Shown in pieces: positions 9,000 to 18,577 of a stretch of 64,000 bases of DNA. The translations under genes and the position numbers were made by a program. Every line of letters starts with the position of its first letter. The stretch's first letter is position 1. This DNA comes from Protopterus annectens (taxonomy: Eukaryota; Chordata; Ceratodontiformes; Protopteridae), in NCBI RefSeq assembly GCF_019279795.1, contig NC_056743.1, positions 626,409,914-626,473,913 of the forward strand, in the 5' to 3' direction. The notes below the pieces were generated by a model that searched no databases, had not been told where the DNA came from, and saw only the letters and a list, made by a program, of their open reading frames with translations.

Positions 9000-10916
9000 C
9001 TGTTGTGATTTTAAGGGATCTTCCATGTGGCTAGATTGAGTGTTTTCAGCTGACTGTGAAGAGTTTTGAAGTTGTGCTGAGTCAGTAGAAGAGGCATTAG
9101 AGGCAGGATCCATGGTGGGGAATGCGTCAGGCTCCTCAGGAGTGGGTACCAGTGTTGTCTTGGCCAGTCTGGAGCAATGAGAATCATCTTTGGTCTGTCT
9201 GCTCTGGTTTTTAATAGAACTTTGGGCAGCAGAGGAAGAGGTGGAAAGGCATAAACTGTCATTGTTGTCCAACTGAAAGAGAGAGCGCCCACTTTCCAGG
9301 CCTGTGGATGAAAGGTCCTTGAGCAGAATTTTGCCAATTGGTGATTTCTGTGGGAGGCAAAGAGATCTATGTCTGGCCTTCCCCATGCTTGAATTATCTT
9401 TGAAAAAACTTGAGGATGCAACTTCCATTCGTGTGGATCTGTCATATTTCTGCTTAGGTTGTCTGCCAGCGTGTTTTCCTTGCCTGGCAGGAACTGTGCT
9501 TGAAGCTCGATTTGCAATTCCAGAGCCATGTTCCATAGAGACATGGCTAGCCTGCCATAGGGGGTATGAATGGGTTCCTCCCTGTTTGTTTATGTACCAC
9601 ATTACTGTGGTGGTGTCTGTCCTTATCAATAGCTGGCCTGGATGCAGCAGGTCTTTGAAAGCTATAATAGCATTTATTACTGCTAGCATTTCCTTTTGAT
9701 TGATGTGTAGGTGCTTTTCTTTTTGGGACCATTTGCCCTGAATGCTCCGATCGGTCATGTGCGCCCCCCAGGCGTAATCAGAGGCGTCTGTTGTGATGAC
9801 TTGATTTGCTTGAGGCTTGCAGAATGAGAGACCTGTGTTTCTTTGGCATGCTTGAGCCCACCACAGAAATTCCTTTTGAAGACATGGAATCAGTGGTATT
9901 GTTTCCAAACTGTGGCTGTGTTGAGACCATAGGTTTTTTAGGTACCATTGAAGCTTCCTCATATGCAGCTTTGCACATGGGATTAGTAGGATGCAAGATG
10001 CCATGAATCCCAGAGCCTGCAGGATTTTCCTTGCAGTCAGCCTAGTGAAAGTTGCCAGTTTTCTGAAGTATTGAGTTAGTTGCCCTTGTTTCGCTGGCGT
10101 GAGGTAGGCCATCTGGGTGTTTGTATCCAAGTTGGCACCCAGGAAAATTATTGTTTGAGAGGGTATTAGCCTTGATTTCTTTTTGTTGACTGTGTATCCC
10201 AGAGAATTCAGCAACATTATTACAAACGCCAGATGTTTCAGAAGTATGTGCTTGCTGTCCGCTTGGATCAGGCAGTCGTCCAAACATGGGTATATTTGTA
10301 TCCCTTGAAGTCTGCAGTAGGCAATTACTGATGCCAGGCATTTCGTGAACACTCTGGGCGCAGTAGATAAGCCAAAGGGCAATGAAGAGAATTGATAATG
10401 TGTTGAACCTGCAAGAAATCTGAGGTATCTTCTGCAATCTTGTCTGGCTGGGACATGCAGGTATGCCTCCTTGAGGTCCAATGTTACCAGCCAAGACTCC
10501 TTGCCCAGCATGGGAAGAAGCTGCTGTAATGTGAGCATCTTGAATTTTGGCACGAGTAAAAAGCGTTTAGGATGGATAGGTCCAAAATAGGTCTCCAATC
10601 TTTGCCCCTCCTTGGTACCAGGAATAGTCTGGAATAAAAACCTTGACCCTGTTCTTGTGCAGGTACCTCTTGAATAGCTTTCATGTCCATGAGATCTGAA
10701 ATTTGTTTTTGTGCCTCTGCCCTTTGATTGTGTGGCAGGTTTGGCATGCCTCTCATTTTTGGAAGGGTGTGAAAGTGGAATCTGTAGCCTCTGTCTATAA
10801 TGTCCAGGATCCATTTGTCTTTTGTGACAATATGCTAATTTTTCGAAAATAATGCCAGTTTTCCATCTAAAGGTGCTGCCATTTGAGCCTTGCTTGGCAT
10901 ACAAAGGGGAAGTCAT
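9000..10916 (-). pseudogene. DIRS-2 pol: reverse transcriptase, RNase H, methyltransferase-like
   Basis: A long open frame (10916 down to 8865) covers most of the reverse transcriptase: motif A DLKEAYLHVP, motif B LPFGLSTAPRVF, motif C YPCLDDCLIQ (the usual YLDD reads CLDD), then RNase H with TTDASDYAWGAHM, HINQKEMLAV and YINKQGG. The frame is correct only in this middle part. The N-terminal fingers (GQGFYSRLFLVPRRGKDWRP) lie in the frame 10756-10484. The RNase H end and methyltransferase-like region (NTLADNLSRN, DIDLFASHRN, YAFPPLPLLPK, LIAPDWPRQHWYP) lie in 9544-9011. Two frameshifts therefore separate three blocks. The protein copies RNA into DNA for replication of the element. Confidence 0.85.
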
Positions 10917-12694
10917 TGGTTCTGCTTTCTGAATGGCTGTGAATTATCCTCACCACCTCTTTGTGGAGGTGCTTGCCATTGTCTGCCTCTAAATGATCCT
11001 TGAGATTGCCCTCTACCCCTCGGGCGCCTGTATCTACCTCTTTGGGGTCTGTCCGTGGCTGGAAAGGACCAATTTTTTGAAGGCCAATTTCTACTGAAAC
11101 GTGGAGGTTGTACCTGTAGGAAATCTTTCACTGTTTGCATTGATTTTGCCTTTTCCTCCATTTTCTTTAATACCTCCTCAGCTTTAACACCAAACAATAC
11201 ATCTTTTTGCAGAGGTGCATCCAGTAATTTAGCTTTAACATGATCTGGTAAGGTTTGCTCTTTGAGCCATGCATGTCTACGTATGACTGATCCTGTAACA
11301 GCAGCTCTACATGAGGCCTCTAAAGCATCAAAACCACATTGCAAGGTATGTTTACCCACTTGTTCTGCACTATGTAACAAATCCTGCAACTCCTTCAAGT
11401 CTGGTTGTTCCGGTAGTGACATTTTGCTTTTCAACTGTGATAACAGAAACTGTTGGTACTTTAACATATGGAACTGACAGTTTAATGCCCTCATGGTTAA
11501 GGTGGCCGAGGTGTATACCTTCTTCCCCCACCTTTCTAAAGCTCTGGAATCTCTCTCTGAAGGTAATGGATTTTTAGCAGTGGAGGCCTTAATTCCCTTG
11601 GGACCCTGTGAAATAGTTTCTGGGTCAGCCGCATGGCTTTTGTATAGAAATTGGTGTGAATCAGGAACCCGGTAATACCTATCAGGCTTGACTGGAGCTG
11701 GAGGTAAAGAATCTGGGTTAAGGCAGGCCTCCGAATACACATCATCTAGTATGTCTAAGACAGGAGGTATAGCCAGAGGCCTGTGCTGAGGGAGCAAGAG
11801 GAAATCCCCAAGCCTTTTCTTGGAGTCTGAGTACTCTTGGCCTTCCCAGTGGAAGTGTTCCCTCAAGGTATGTAAGGTTTCCCCAAAAGAGTAATCCTCA
11901 GGGGGGGGGGCAGAGGGAATGGACTCCTCTGCATCAGAGTCTTCAAAAGGGGAGTATGAATTTTCCTTGTCTTCAGAATGTTCTGAAATAATGGAGGCCT
12001 GGTCCGAGGAAGGGGATTCTTCCTCCACTCTGGGCCTTTTGTCCGGGGGGGGTTTGAGAACCCCTGATAAGAGTAATCAAATCCTCAGCCATTTTGAGCA
12101 TCTGCTTTTTAGGCATGGGGCCTTGAGAGGGGCCCTGTGGAGCTTGTCTTTTAGTATGCATGGCTGCTTTAGACTTAGTGAAAGCCTTGATGGAAAAAGA
12201 AGAGGAAGGCCTGAAGACACCTTGAGAGGTGGCAGGTCTGTCTAAACTCTGAGTTTCACCGCCAAGAGTGGCTTCGGTATCTGTAGTCGGGGTGTGGGCT
12301 AAAGAGCCTGCGACCTCGGGCACTGAAGACACCGCCAAAGAAGTGTCATCGGTAGTCAGGGGCTGCGTAGGTGCCTCACTGAGAACCGGACCACATGTAG
12401 TCGGCTTTGGCGTGGTGTCGGTAGAAGTCACGGACCTCTTATGTCGGCCCTTATCTTTGCGTCTTTTACTTAAAACTGGAGTCGGAGTATCCGACGACAT
12501 AATGTAATTAAACTTTTTGCCAAAATAGTGTTGGGCGAACTCCGACGCTTAATAGTGCGTCTGTTGAATGTAGCACAAAAACGACAGGCCGAGACGTCGT
12601 GGTCTGGGCCTAAGCAAGGAATGCAGAGGGAATGAAAATCCTTATGCGGTATTTGCTTCCCACATGAAATGCAATTATTAACTTTGTCTGACAT
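10913..12694 (-). pseudogene. DIRS-2 gag
   Basis: This is the structural protein of the element, starting at the ATG at 12694 (MSDKVNNCISCGKQIPHKD). The N-terminus has repeated Cys-x2-Cys pairs (CISCGK, CIPCLG, CRFC) that suggest a zinc-binding module. A Ser/Thr-rich segment and the conserved MPKKQMLKMAEDLITLIRG follow. The last 371 residues are uninterrupted (12028-10913): an acidic DAEESIPSAPPPEDYSFGE, then KPDRYYRVPDS, HTLQCGFDALEASCRAAVTG, LPDHVKAKLLDAPL and an Arg/Gly-rich tail, probably for RNA binding. Two frameshifts, near 12540 and at a G-run near 12045, break the N-terminal third. The stop overlaps the pol frame. Confidence 0.83.
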
Positions 12695-12789
12695 CGGTCT
12701 GAAGCAAGAAAAGTTTCCCCAATGGGGTACTTAGCTTTCAAGAAGACTTCGGTTGAAAAATATTCGTAATCTCAGGAGCTGGCCGACCG

Positions 12790-13006
12790 GCACTTGCGAA
12801 CTGCTTCTGCTTCGGGCACCGCGCGGCAAGAAAGACTGAAGAAAATGGCGTCGGCTGGTTCTTTTATACCCCTGTCGCACTGACGTCAGGGAAGAAGCGA
12901 CCACATCCGACGCCGGACCTAGACTTTGGAATTCGGCCGACCGAGGACCCGCCTGACGGCAGAAATACCCATCTGTTATGACTGCAGCTGTATGCACGAT
13001 GAACAT
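12790..13006 (-). promoter_or_regulatory. DIRS-2 right (5') ITR and gag promoter
   Basis: On the minus strand this holds TGACGTCA (12881-12888), then 12 bases on the TATA box (TATAAAAG, complement at 12861-12868), and downstream GACGCCATTTTC, a plausible start region containing CCAT. It drives gag-pol-YR. It is the inverted mate of 7444-7700, and the terminal 40 bp are repeated in the ICR. Confidence 0.75.
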
Positions 13007-14077
13007 CCTGAATGAGGAAGAGGAGGTAACAGGTTGTGAAGAGGCATCACTGAATATGGGCACTTCTACAAACAGGTTTGTGAAAGAAAGCTCCAGAACT
13101 GATCTCCAAGCATTTTCTTCCTTTGGCACTAAAAACATCCTTGAATAAAAAAAAACCTTTCTCATCTGGGAAGGGGGGAGAGATTCCATCACTCCCTGGC
13201 ACAGCATGTGATGAAGACAGGTGGAAACAAGAGAGTCTGGTCTGTACAATGAGGAACTGTCCCCTGGGAAGGAGGGCTTTCCTCTTACTGCCATCTGTAA
13301 CTATGAAAGATCTGCTATCGGTTGCCAAAGACTTTCTCGAAGAAAAGAAGGGGCTGCCAGGGTGGGATGGCAGAACAAAGTCTCTTAAACAGTCACTCTT
13401 GATTTATTGGACTGTCAATGGTCTTGGGAGTTTCCAGAATTATTCTTGGAATCCCCTTGTCATTTTTTTACTTAAACATTTGTTTACCTGTATTTTGTCG
13501 AGACTTGTTTCTTTCAAAACTTGGATGAGGGGATAGAGAAACCTCTGGAAAACACAGAAAAGGAGGGCTGAAAAATCTTAGATGATACCTTATATCAGGT
13601 TATCCTTTCAACACTTCTGCAAGAACTTAAAATCTCATTGTAGCATGTGTATGGTTCTGAAAATGCAACAATGCAAACCTCTCAAAATAGTACCAGTGAT
13701 CACAGGCCTTAAGGTATCAACAAACTCATAAACTGTAAAACAATGAGTAGTGACTTGAACAATAAAAGAAATTAAATTTAAAGCAGATTTTTCCACACAA
13801 GAATCTGCAGATAAAACACTTCTCATACACAATTAGTCAGAATAAACTTTGACATAGGAGCCTGACCATTCAAAATTCTGAAAATCAAAGCTGCATAAAC
13901 TCACTTTTTTCCATATACTTATCAATAATCTTCCTGCAATTATCAGAAAGGGTAAGACTGGAATTAACTAAGTGTTTAGCAGCAGCAGAATTGACTAAAG
14001 CTATAACTGCTGGATCAGGTTTGAGAAGAGTGCATACATCCTATTGGCCTTTTAAGGGCAGCTGGCTGTCAAGAAAA
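13007..14077 (-). mobile_element. Old DIRS remnant between DIRS-2 and DIRS-3
   Basis: This is decayed sequence of an older DIRS lineage on the same strand. Minus-strand frames at 13294-13020 give a reverse transcriptase start, FFYSRMFLVPKEENAWRSVL, matching GFYSRLFLVP..WRPILDLS of the young copies. Upstream (about 13900-14060) a frame reads NSAAAKHLVNSSLTLSDN and KIIDKYMEKS, which resembles gag of a different DIRS lineage (inferred from family memory, weak). Between 13340 and 13900 I see only broken frames. It may be continuous with the remnant at 23516-26714, but I could not prove it. Confidence 0.55.
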
Positions 14078-14463
14078 AGTACAGTTGTGTATTTACCATA
14101 AATGTAGATGTTCGAGTGTATTCACTGTTGCAGTCATTACACTTGGGTTATCCTGCTGGCAGGCCAACCGCAGTCGGCCTGAATTCCAAAGACCTGATCC
14201 GGCGTCGGTTGCTGTCGCCTCTTCCCTGACGTCAGTGCGCCAGGGGTATATAAGATGCAGCCGACGCCATTTTCTTTCAGTTTTTCTTGCCCCAGATGTC
14301 AGGTGCCCCCAAAAGGATAGGATAAAAAGATTGCTTATAAAAAAGCATGCACAAAAATAACATTTCCTTCATCTACAAGCAAATACACCAAATAGGTTGT
14401 ATAGGATAGAGAAGTGCAGATAAGTCCCAGCAAGGAGAAGGGGGATGGTGGGTGGGTAACCTT

Positions 14464-14562
14464 GACTGCAACAGTGAATACACTCGAACATCTACATTTA
14501 TGGTAGGTACACAACTGTACTATGTTCATCGTGTTTCACTGTTGCAGTCATTACACTTGAGT
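14464..14562. other. DIRS-3 internal complementary region
   Basis: The reverse complement of the left tip ends in ACTGTACT at 14521 and is followed at 14522 by ATGTTCATCGTG, the reverse complement of a right tip. The second half matches the tip at 23470-23515 less well than in DIRS-2, as expected for an older copy. Confidence 0.78.
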
Positions 14563-14594
14563 TGAATCCCAAAGCTAAGGTTGGGTGGCTGGGT

Positions 14595-15731
14595 CTAAAT
14601 AGAATTAGGAGAGGCTGAGAGGCCCTGCAGAACTGCAGTGGCAAAGCCTGCTCTGAATTTAGAGTAAAGAGGTAAGTGGTAGTGCTTTGTGAAAGTGTGC
14701 ACTGAACTCCAAGTTGCAGCCTCTAAGATATCTTTGGTTGGTACTCCTCTGAGGAAGGCTGCTGAGGTGGCTGCTGCTCTGGTGGAATGAGGCCTAATGC
14801 CCTTAGGCAATGTTTTGCCCTGCTGAAAATAGCAGAAACGGATGCAATGGCCTATCCATTTTGAAATGGTCTGTTTTGAGATAGCCTTTCCTTGTGATCC
14901 TGCAACATATGACACTAAAAGTTGCTCAGTCTTTCTGAAAGTTTTAGTTCTGTCCAAGTAGAAGTGTAACTACTTGTGTATGTCCAAAGAATGCAGAATT
15001 TTCTCACCCTTGTTCTGTGGATTTGGATAAAAGGTAGGCAAGTGAATGGTTTGGTTGAGGGCCACACTGGACACCACCTTAGGCATAAATGTAGGGTTTG
15101 TCCTCAGAGAAACCCTGTCTGGATGAAAAATGATAAAAGATTCCACAGTCATGAGTGCTTGTAACTCCGAGACTAGTCTTGCAGAGGTTATTGATAGGAG
15201 CTGAGCTGTTTTCCAGGATAAGAATTTTATATCTGCTGTTGATGCTGGCTCGAAAGGAGGCAGTGTGAGTTTTTCCAAAACATAACTGAGGTCCCAAGCC
15301 GGAATTGGTGCTCTCCTTGGAGGCCTAATGTTTTTGGCCCCTCTGAGGTACTGCCTTATTAAAGGATGAGAAAAGATAGGTGGTTCCGTATTGTAATGGG
15401 CTGAAATGGCAGAGGCATGAATCTTAATTGACGAGAATGAAAGGCCTTTGTTCAGCATCTCAGTTAGGTATTGTAAAATCTGAGGGATATTTGGTACACG
15501 CATGTCGAAGCCTTGTTCCTGGTTCCAAGCACAGAATCTCTTCCATTTTTCTGCATAAGATTTTCTGGTACTGGGCCTCCTGGCCTCCAAGATAACATCC
15601 ATAACAGCAAGAGGAGTGTTCTGAATGGCTACATTATCTGCCATGCTGCCAGATTTAAGGTCCTGAGTTGGCTGTGCAGGATCTGATTGTTTTGTTGGGT
15701 CAGCAAGTGAGAAGTTTGAGGCAATATCCAT
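14595..15731 (-). pseudogene. DIRS-3 tyrosine recombinase (one stop plus frame change)
   Basis: The recombinase is in two blocks. 15731-14970 holds the core-binding domain (DVILEARRPSTRKSY, SFSSIKIHASAIS) and the first catalytic block, here TSARLVSELQAL: the Arg that follows SAR in other copies is Leu, but the SAR Arg is kept. A stop near 14968 interrupts the segment HSLDIHK. 14957-14595 continues with HSTRAAATSAAFLRG and FTKHYHLPLYSK, so the H-x-x-R box and likely nucleophile Tyr are present. Apart from the stop it is close to complete. Confidence 0.82.
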
Positions 15732-16999
15732 GCTGGACCTTGAGACAAGCTCATTAGGATTGGGTACCAGTGCTGGCGTAGTCAGTCTGGTGCAATCAGT
15801 ATCATTTTTGGCTTATCTAGTCTGACCTTTAGGAGTACCCTGGGAAGGAGAGGCAGTGGAGGAAAGGCATATACTGTCAGATTTATCCAGCTGAAGGATA
15901 GGGCGTCCACTTTCCATGCTTGTTTGTGATAAATACTTGTGCAAAATCTCTGCAATTGGCAGTTGTGAGGGGAGCCAAATAGATCTATGTCTGGGCATCC
16001 CCATTTCCTTGTTATCATGATGAAGACTTGTGGATCCAGTTTCCATTCGTGGGGATCCATGAGGTTTCTGCTTAGTTCGTCTGCCAGAGTATTTGTTTTT
16101 CCTGGCAGGAATCGTGCTTGCAGGTGAACTTGAAAAGCCAATGCTGTGTCCCATAAGGTCATTGCTTGTCTGCAGAGGGGGTAGGAATGTGTACCTCCCA
16201 GTTTGTTTATGTACCACATGACCATAGTATTGTCTGTCTATCAGTAGCTGTCCTGGATGAAGCAGGTCCTTGAAAGCTGTCAGGGCATTTTGAACAGCTA
16301 GCATCTCTTTTTGATTGATGTGAAGATGCATCTGGTTTGCAGGCCATGTTCCCTGAATACATTTTCCTGCCATATGGGCCCCCCAGGCAAAATCTGATAC
16401 ATCCGTTGTCAGTGTCTGTTTGGCTGTGGGTAAACTGAATGGCAGACCCTTGTGGTGACAGGCTTCTGCCCACCATCGAAACTCCTATTGCAGGCAGGGA
16501 ATGAGTGCAATGACCGTCTCCAGGCTGTGGCAATGCCGAGTCCAAACACTTTTTAGATACCACTGTAGTTTCCTCATATGCAGTCTGGCATATGGAATTA
16601 GTAGAATGCAGAATGCCACGAAACCAAAGGCCTACAGGATTTTCCTTGCAGATAAGTGGGTTTTTGTTGCCATATCCTTGAAGTAAGAAGTCAGTTGTTT
16701 TTGTTTGTCTGGCGTGAGATAAGCCATCTGGGCAGTTGTATTTAAGCTTGCACCCAGGAATATTATCTCTTGAGAGGGCAGTAGTTTTGATTTCTTTTCG
16801 TTTACTGTGTACCCCAAGCCAATTAGTAATCTTTTTACAAACGCCAGATGCTTTAGAAGAATGTCTTTGTTCTCTGCTTGAATTAGGCAGTCGTCCAAGT
16901 AGGGATATATTTGAATTCCTCTGTCTGCAAATAGCAATTACTGGTGCCAGGCATTTTGTGAAGACCCTGGGCGCAGTAGATAAGCCAAAGGGCAGTACA
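15720..16999 (-). pseudogene. DIRS-3 pol, C-terminal part
   Basis: Reading starts at the break point 16999 just after reverse transcriptase motif B (APRVFTKCLAPV). Motif C YPYLDDCLIQ is intact at about 16880-16905. RNase H motifs are in shifted frames (HINQKEMLAV, VMWYINKLGG). The methyltransferase-like block DIDLFGSPHN, YAFPPLPLLPR and LIAPD runs down to 15782. Several frameshifts make it non-functional. Its N-terminus was lost together with the start of DIRS-4 insertion or a later deletion. Confidence 0.78.
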
Positions 17000-17004
17000 G
17001 AGAA

Positions 17005-17260
17005 AGTACAGTTTTGTACCTACCATAAATGTAGATGTTAGAGTGTAAACACTGCTGCAGTCATCACACTTGGGTTATCCTGCCATCAGGCGGTCCCGTA
17101 GTCGGCCAGAGTTCCAAAGTCTTGGTCCGGCGTCGGTTGCTGTTGCCTCCTCCCTGACGTCAGTGCGACAGGGGTATAAAAGATGCAGCAGACGCCATTT
17201 TCTTCAGTTTTTCTTGCCCCAGATGTCAGGTGCCCCCAAACAGGTAGGCAATTCAAATTG
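17005..17260 (+). promoter_or_regulatory. DIRS-4 left ITR with inward-facing promoter
   Basis: This is an ITR of subfamily I (AGTACAGTTTTGTACC type). TGACGTCA is at 17155-17162 and TATAAAAG at 17175-17182 on the plus strand, the same spacing as in DIRS-2. Similarity to the other ITRs ends after the CAGATGTCAGGTGCCCCC segment. Confidence 0.75.
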
Positions 17261-17390
17261 CTAGTAAAAAATACAAAAGCAAAGCAAACAACCATTTTTA
17301 GTTACCAGCAAATACTCCCCATAGGTAATAAAGGGTAGATGCCCTAGGTAAGCACCAGAAAGTAAGAGGGGAAGGAGGGAGGGTAACCTG

Positions 17391-17489
17391 GACTGCAGCA
17401 GTGTTTACACTTGAACATCTACATTTATGGTAGGTACAAAACTGTACTATGTTCATCGTGTTACACTGCTGCAGTCATCACACTTGGGT
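17391..17489. other. DIRS-4 internal complementary region
   Basis: The left-tip complement ends in ACTGTACT at 17448 and is followed by ATGTTCATCGTG, the right-tip complement. Since the true right end of DIRS-4 is lost, this ICR preserves a record of what that end was: a CACTGCTGCAGTCATCACAC type tip, unlike the CCCTGTTGCAGTCATTAGCC tip at 23480-23515. Confidence 0.8.
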
Positions 17490-17529
17490 GGAGTCCCAAA
17501 CCTGAGGTATGGAGGCTGGATCTATAAGG

Positions 17530-18577
17530 CATTAGGGGTGGCTATAAGGCCCTGCAGTACAGCAGTGGTGAAGCCAGCTCTGGATTTGGAGTATAAAGGC
17601 AAATGGTAATGTTTGATGAAGGTATGCACAGAACTCCATTTAGCTGCTTCCAAAATATCCTTGGTAGGTACTCCTCTGAGGTAGGCAGTTGAAGTGGCTG
17701 TTGCCCTGGTGGAGTGAGATCTGATGCTGCTAGGTTCAGTTTTCCCATGGTGGGTATAGCACAAAAACATATACAGCGTCCTATCCATTTTGAAATAGTC
17801 TGCTTTGAAATGGCTTTTCCCTGTGCTCCTGCAGCATACTCTGCCAATAATTGTTCAGTTTTTCTGAAATCTTTGGTTTTGTTCAGGTAGAAGCGTAACT
17901 GTCTGTGAATGTCCAAAGAATGTAGTAGTCTCTCCCCTTTGTTCTGTGGTTTTGGATAGAAAGTTGGCAAGTGAATAGTTTGGTTTACAGTCACACTTGA
18001 TACCAACTTTGGCATAAACGTAGGGTTAGTTTGTAAAGACACCCTGTCCTGGTGGAAGATGAGGAAAGGTTCCACTGCCATTAGTGCCTGTAATTCTGAA
18101 ACTCTTCGTCCTGATGTTATTGCCAGTAGCAGAGCAGTTTTCCAAGAGATGTATTTTAATTCTGCTGTGTTGGCTGGCTCAAAAGGAGGTAAAGTTAATT
18201 TTTCCAAAACAAAATTGAGGTCCCAAGTTGGTGTGAGTGCTCTACGGGGCAGTCTTATGTTTTTAGCCCCTCTGAAGTATTGTTTGAGCAAAAGATTAGA
18301 AAAAATTGGTGAATCCGTGTTGTAATGAGCAGAGATAGCTGAGGCATGGATCTTGATGGATGAAAAAGAGACCCTTGTCCAGCATCTCAGTTAAGTACTG
18401 CAGTATCTGAGGAATGTTTGGGACAAGAAGGTCAAGGCTGTGTGCTTGGTTCCAGGCACAGAATCTCTTCCATTTATCCGAGTATGCTTTCCTGGTGCTA
18501 GGCCTTCTGGCCTCCAGAATGACATCCATAACCGCTTTGGAGAGAGGCATTGCTTGCTTGGCTAAGGAATTTTCCAT
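17530..18577 (-). pseudogene. DIRS-4 tyrosine recombinase
   Basis: The N-terminal block 18577-18296 contains DVILEARRPSTRKAY. 18291-17790 continues with ITSGRRVSELQAL, which keeps the RR pair though SAR is changed to SGR. A further shift near 17770 moves HSTRATATSTAYLRG and FIKHYHLPLYSK into the frame 17788-17522. The H-x-x-R box and Tyr are preserved. There are two frameshifts in all. Confidence 0.8.

Larger units (their letters stand above)
7444..13006 (-). mobile_element. DIRS-2, full-length DIRS retrotransposon (5563 bp)
   Basis: This is the only uninterrupted complete copy in the window and my reference for the family. The left tip AGTACAG is at 7444 and the right tip GAACAT ends at 13006. 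The ICR at 7838-7935 is the reverse complement of 7444-7501 fused to that of 12967-13006, with one or two mismatches each. This is the layout expected of DIRS elements that replicate through a circular intermediate. Order on the minus strand: right ITR with promoter, gag, pol, YR, ICR, left ITR. There is no target-site duplication. Gag and pol are frameshifted and the YR lacks its likely catalytic tyrosine, so the copy cannot move by itself. Confidence 0.92.
14078..17004 (-). mobile_element. DIRS-3, 3' half (left ITR, ICR, YR, part of pol)
   Basis: The left tip AGTACAG starts at 14078. The left ITR carries TGACGTCA (14227-14234) and a TATA box TATATAAG (14247-14254). The element is cut at 17004 inside reverse transcriptase, just after motif B, by the left tip of DIRS-4. 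The probable remaining part is about 21690-23515, whose right tip is followed by old DIRS sequence. The missing piece is the reverse transcriptase N-terminus and the gag C-terminus. Confidence 0.82.

Noticed and set aside
10913-10916. ATGA overlap between the DIRS-2 gag stop and a pol ATG, as if for termination-reinitiation
   Set aside because: In DIRS-2 the frame starting at that ATG does not encode the reverse transcriptase fingers, which are in another frame; the native overlap cannot be read from this copy.
13123-13536. Plus-strand open frame of 137 residues
   Set aside because: It is antisense to the old reverse transcriptase remnant and shows no domain; treated as a shadow.
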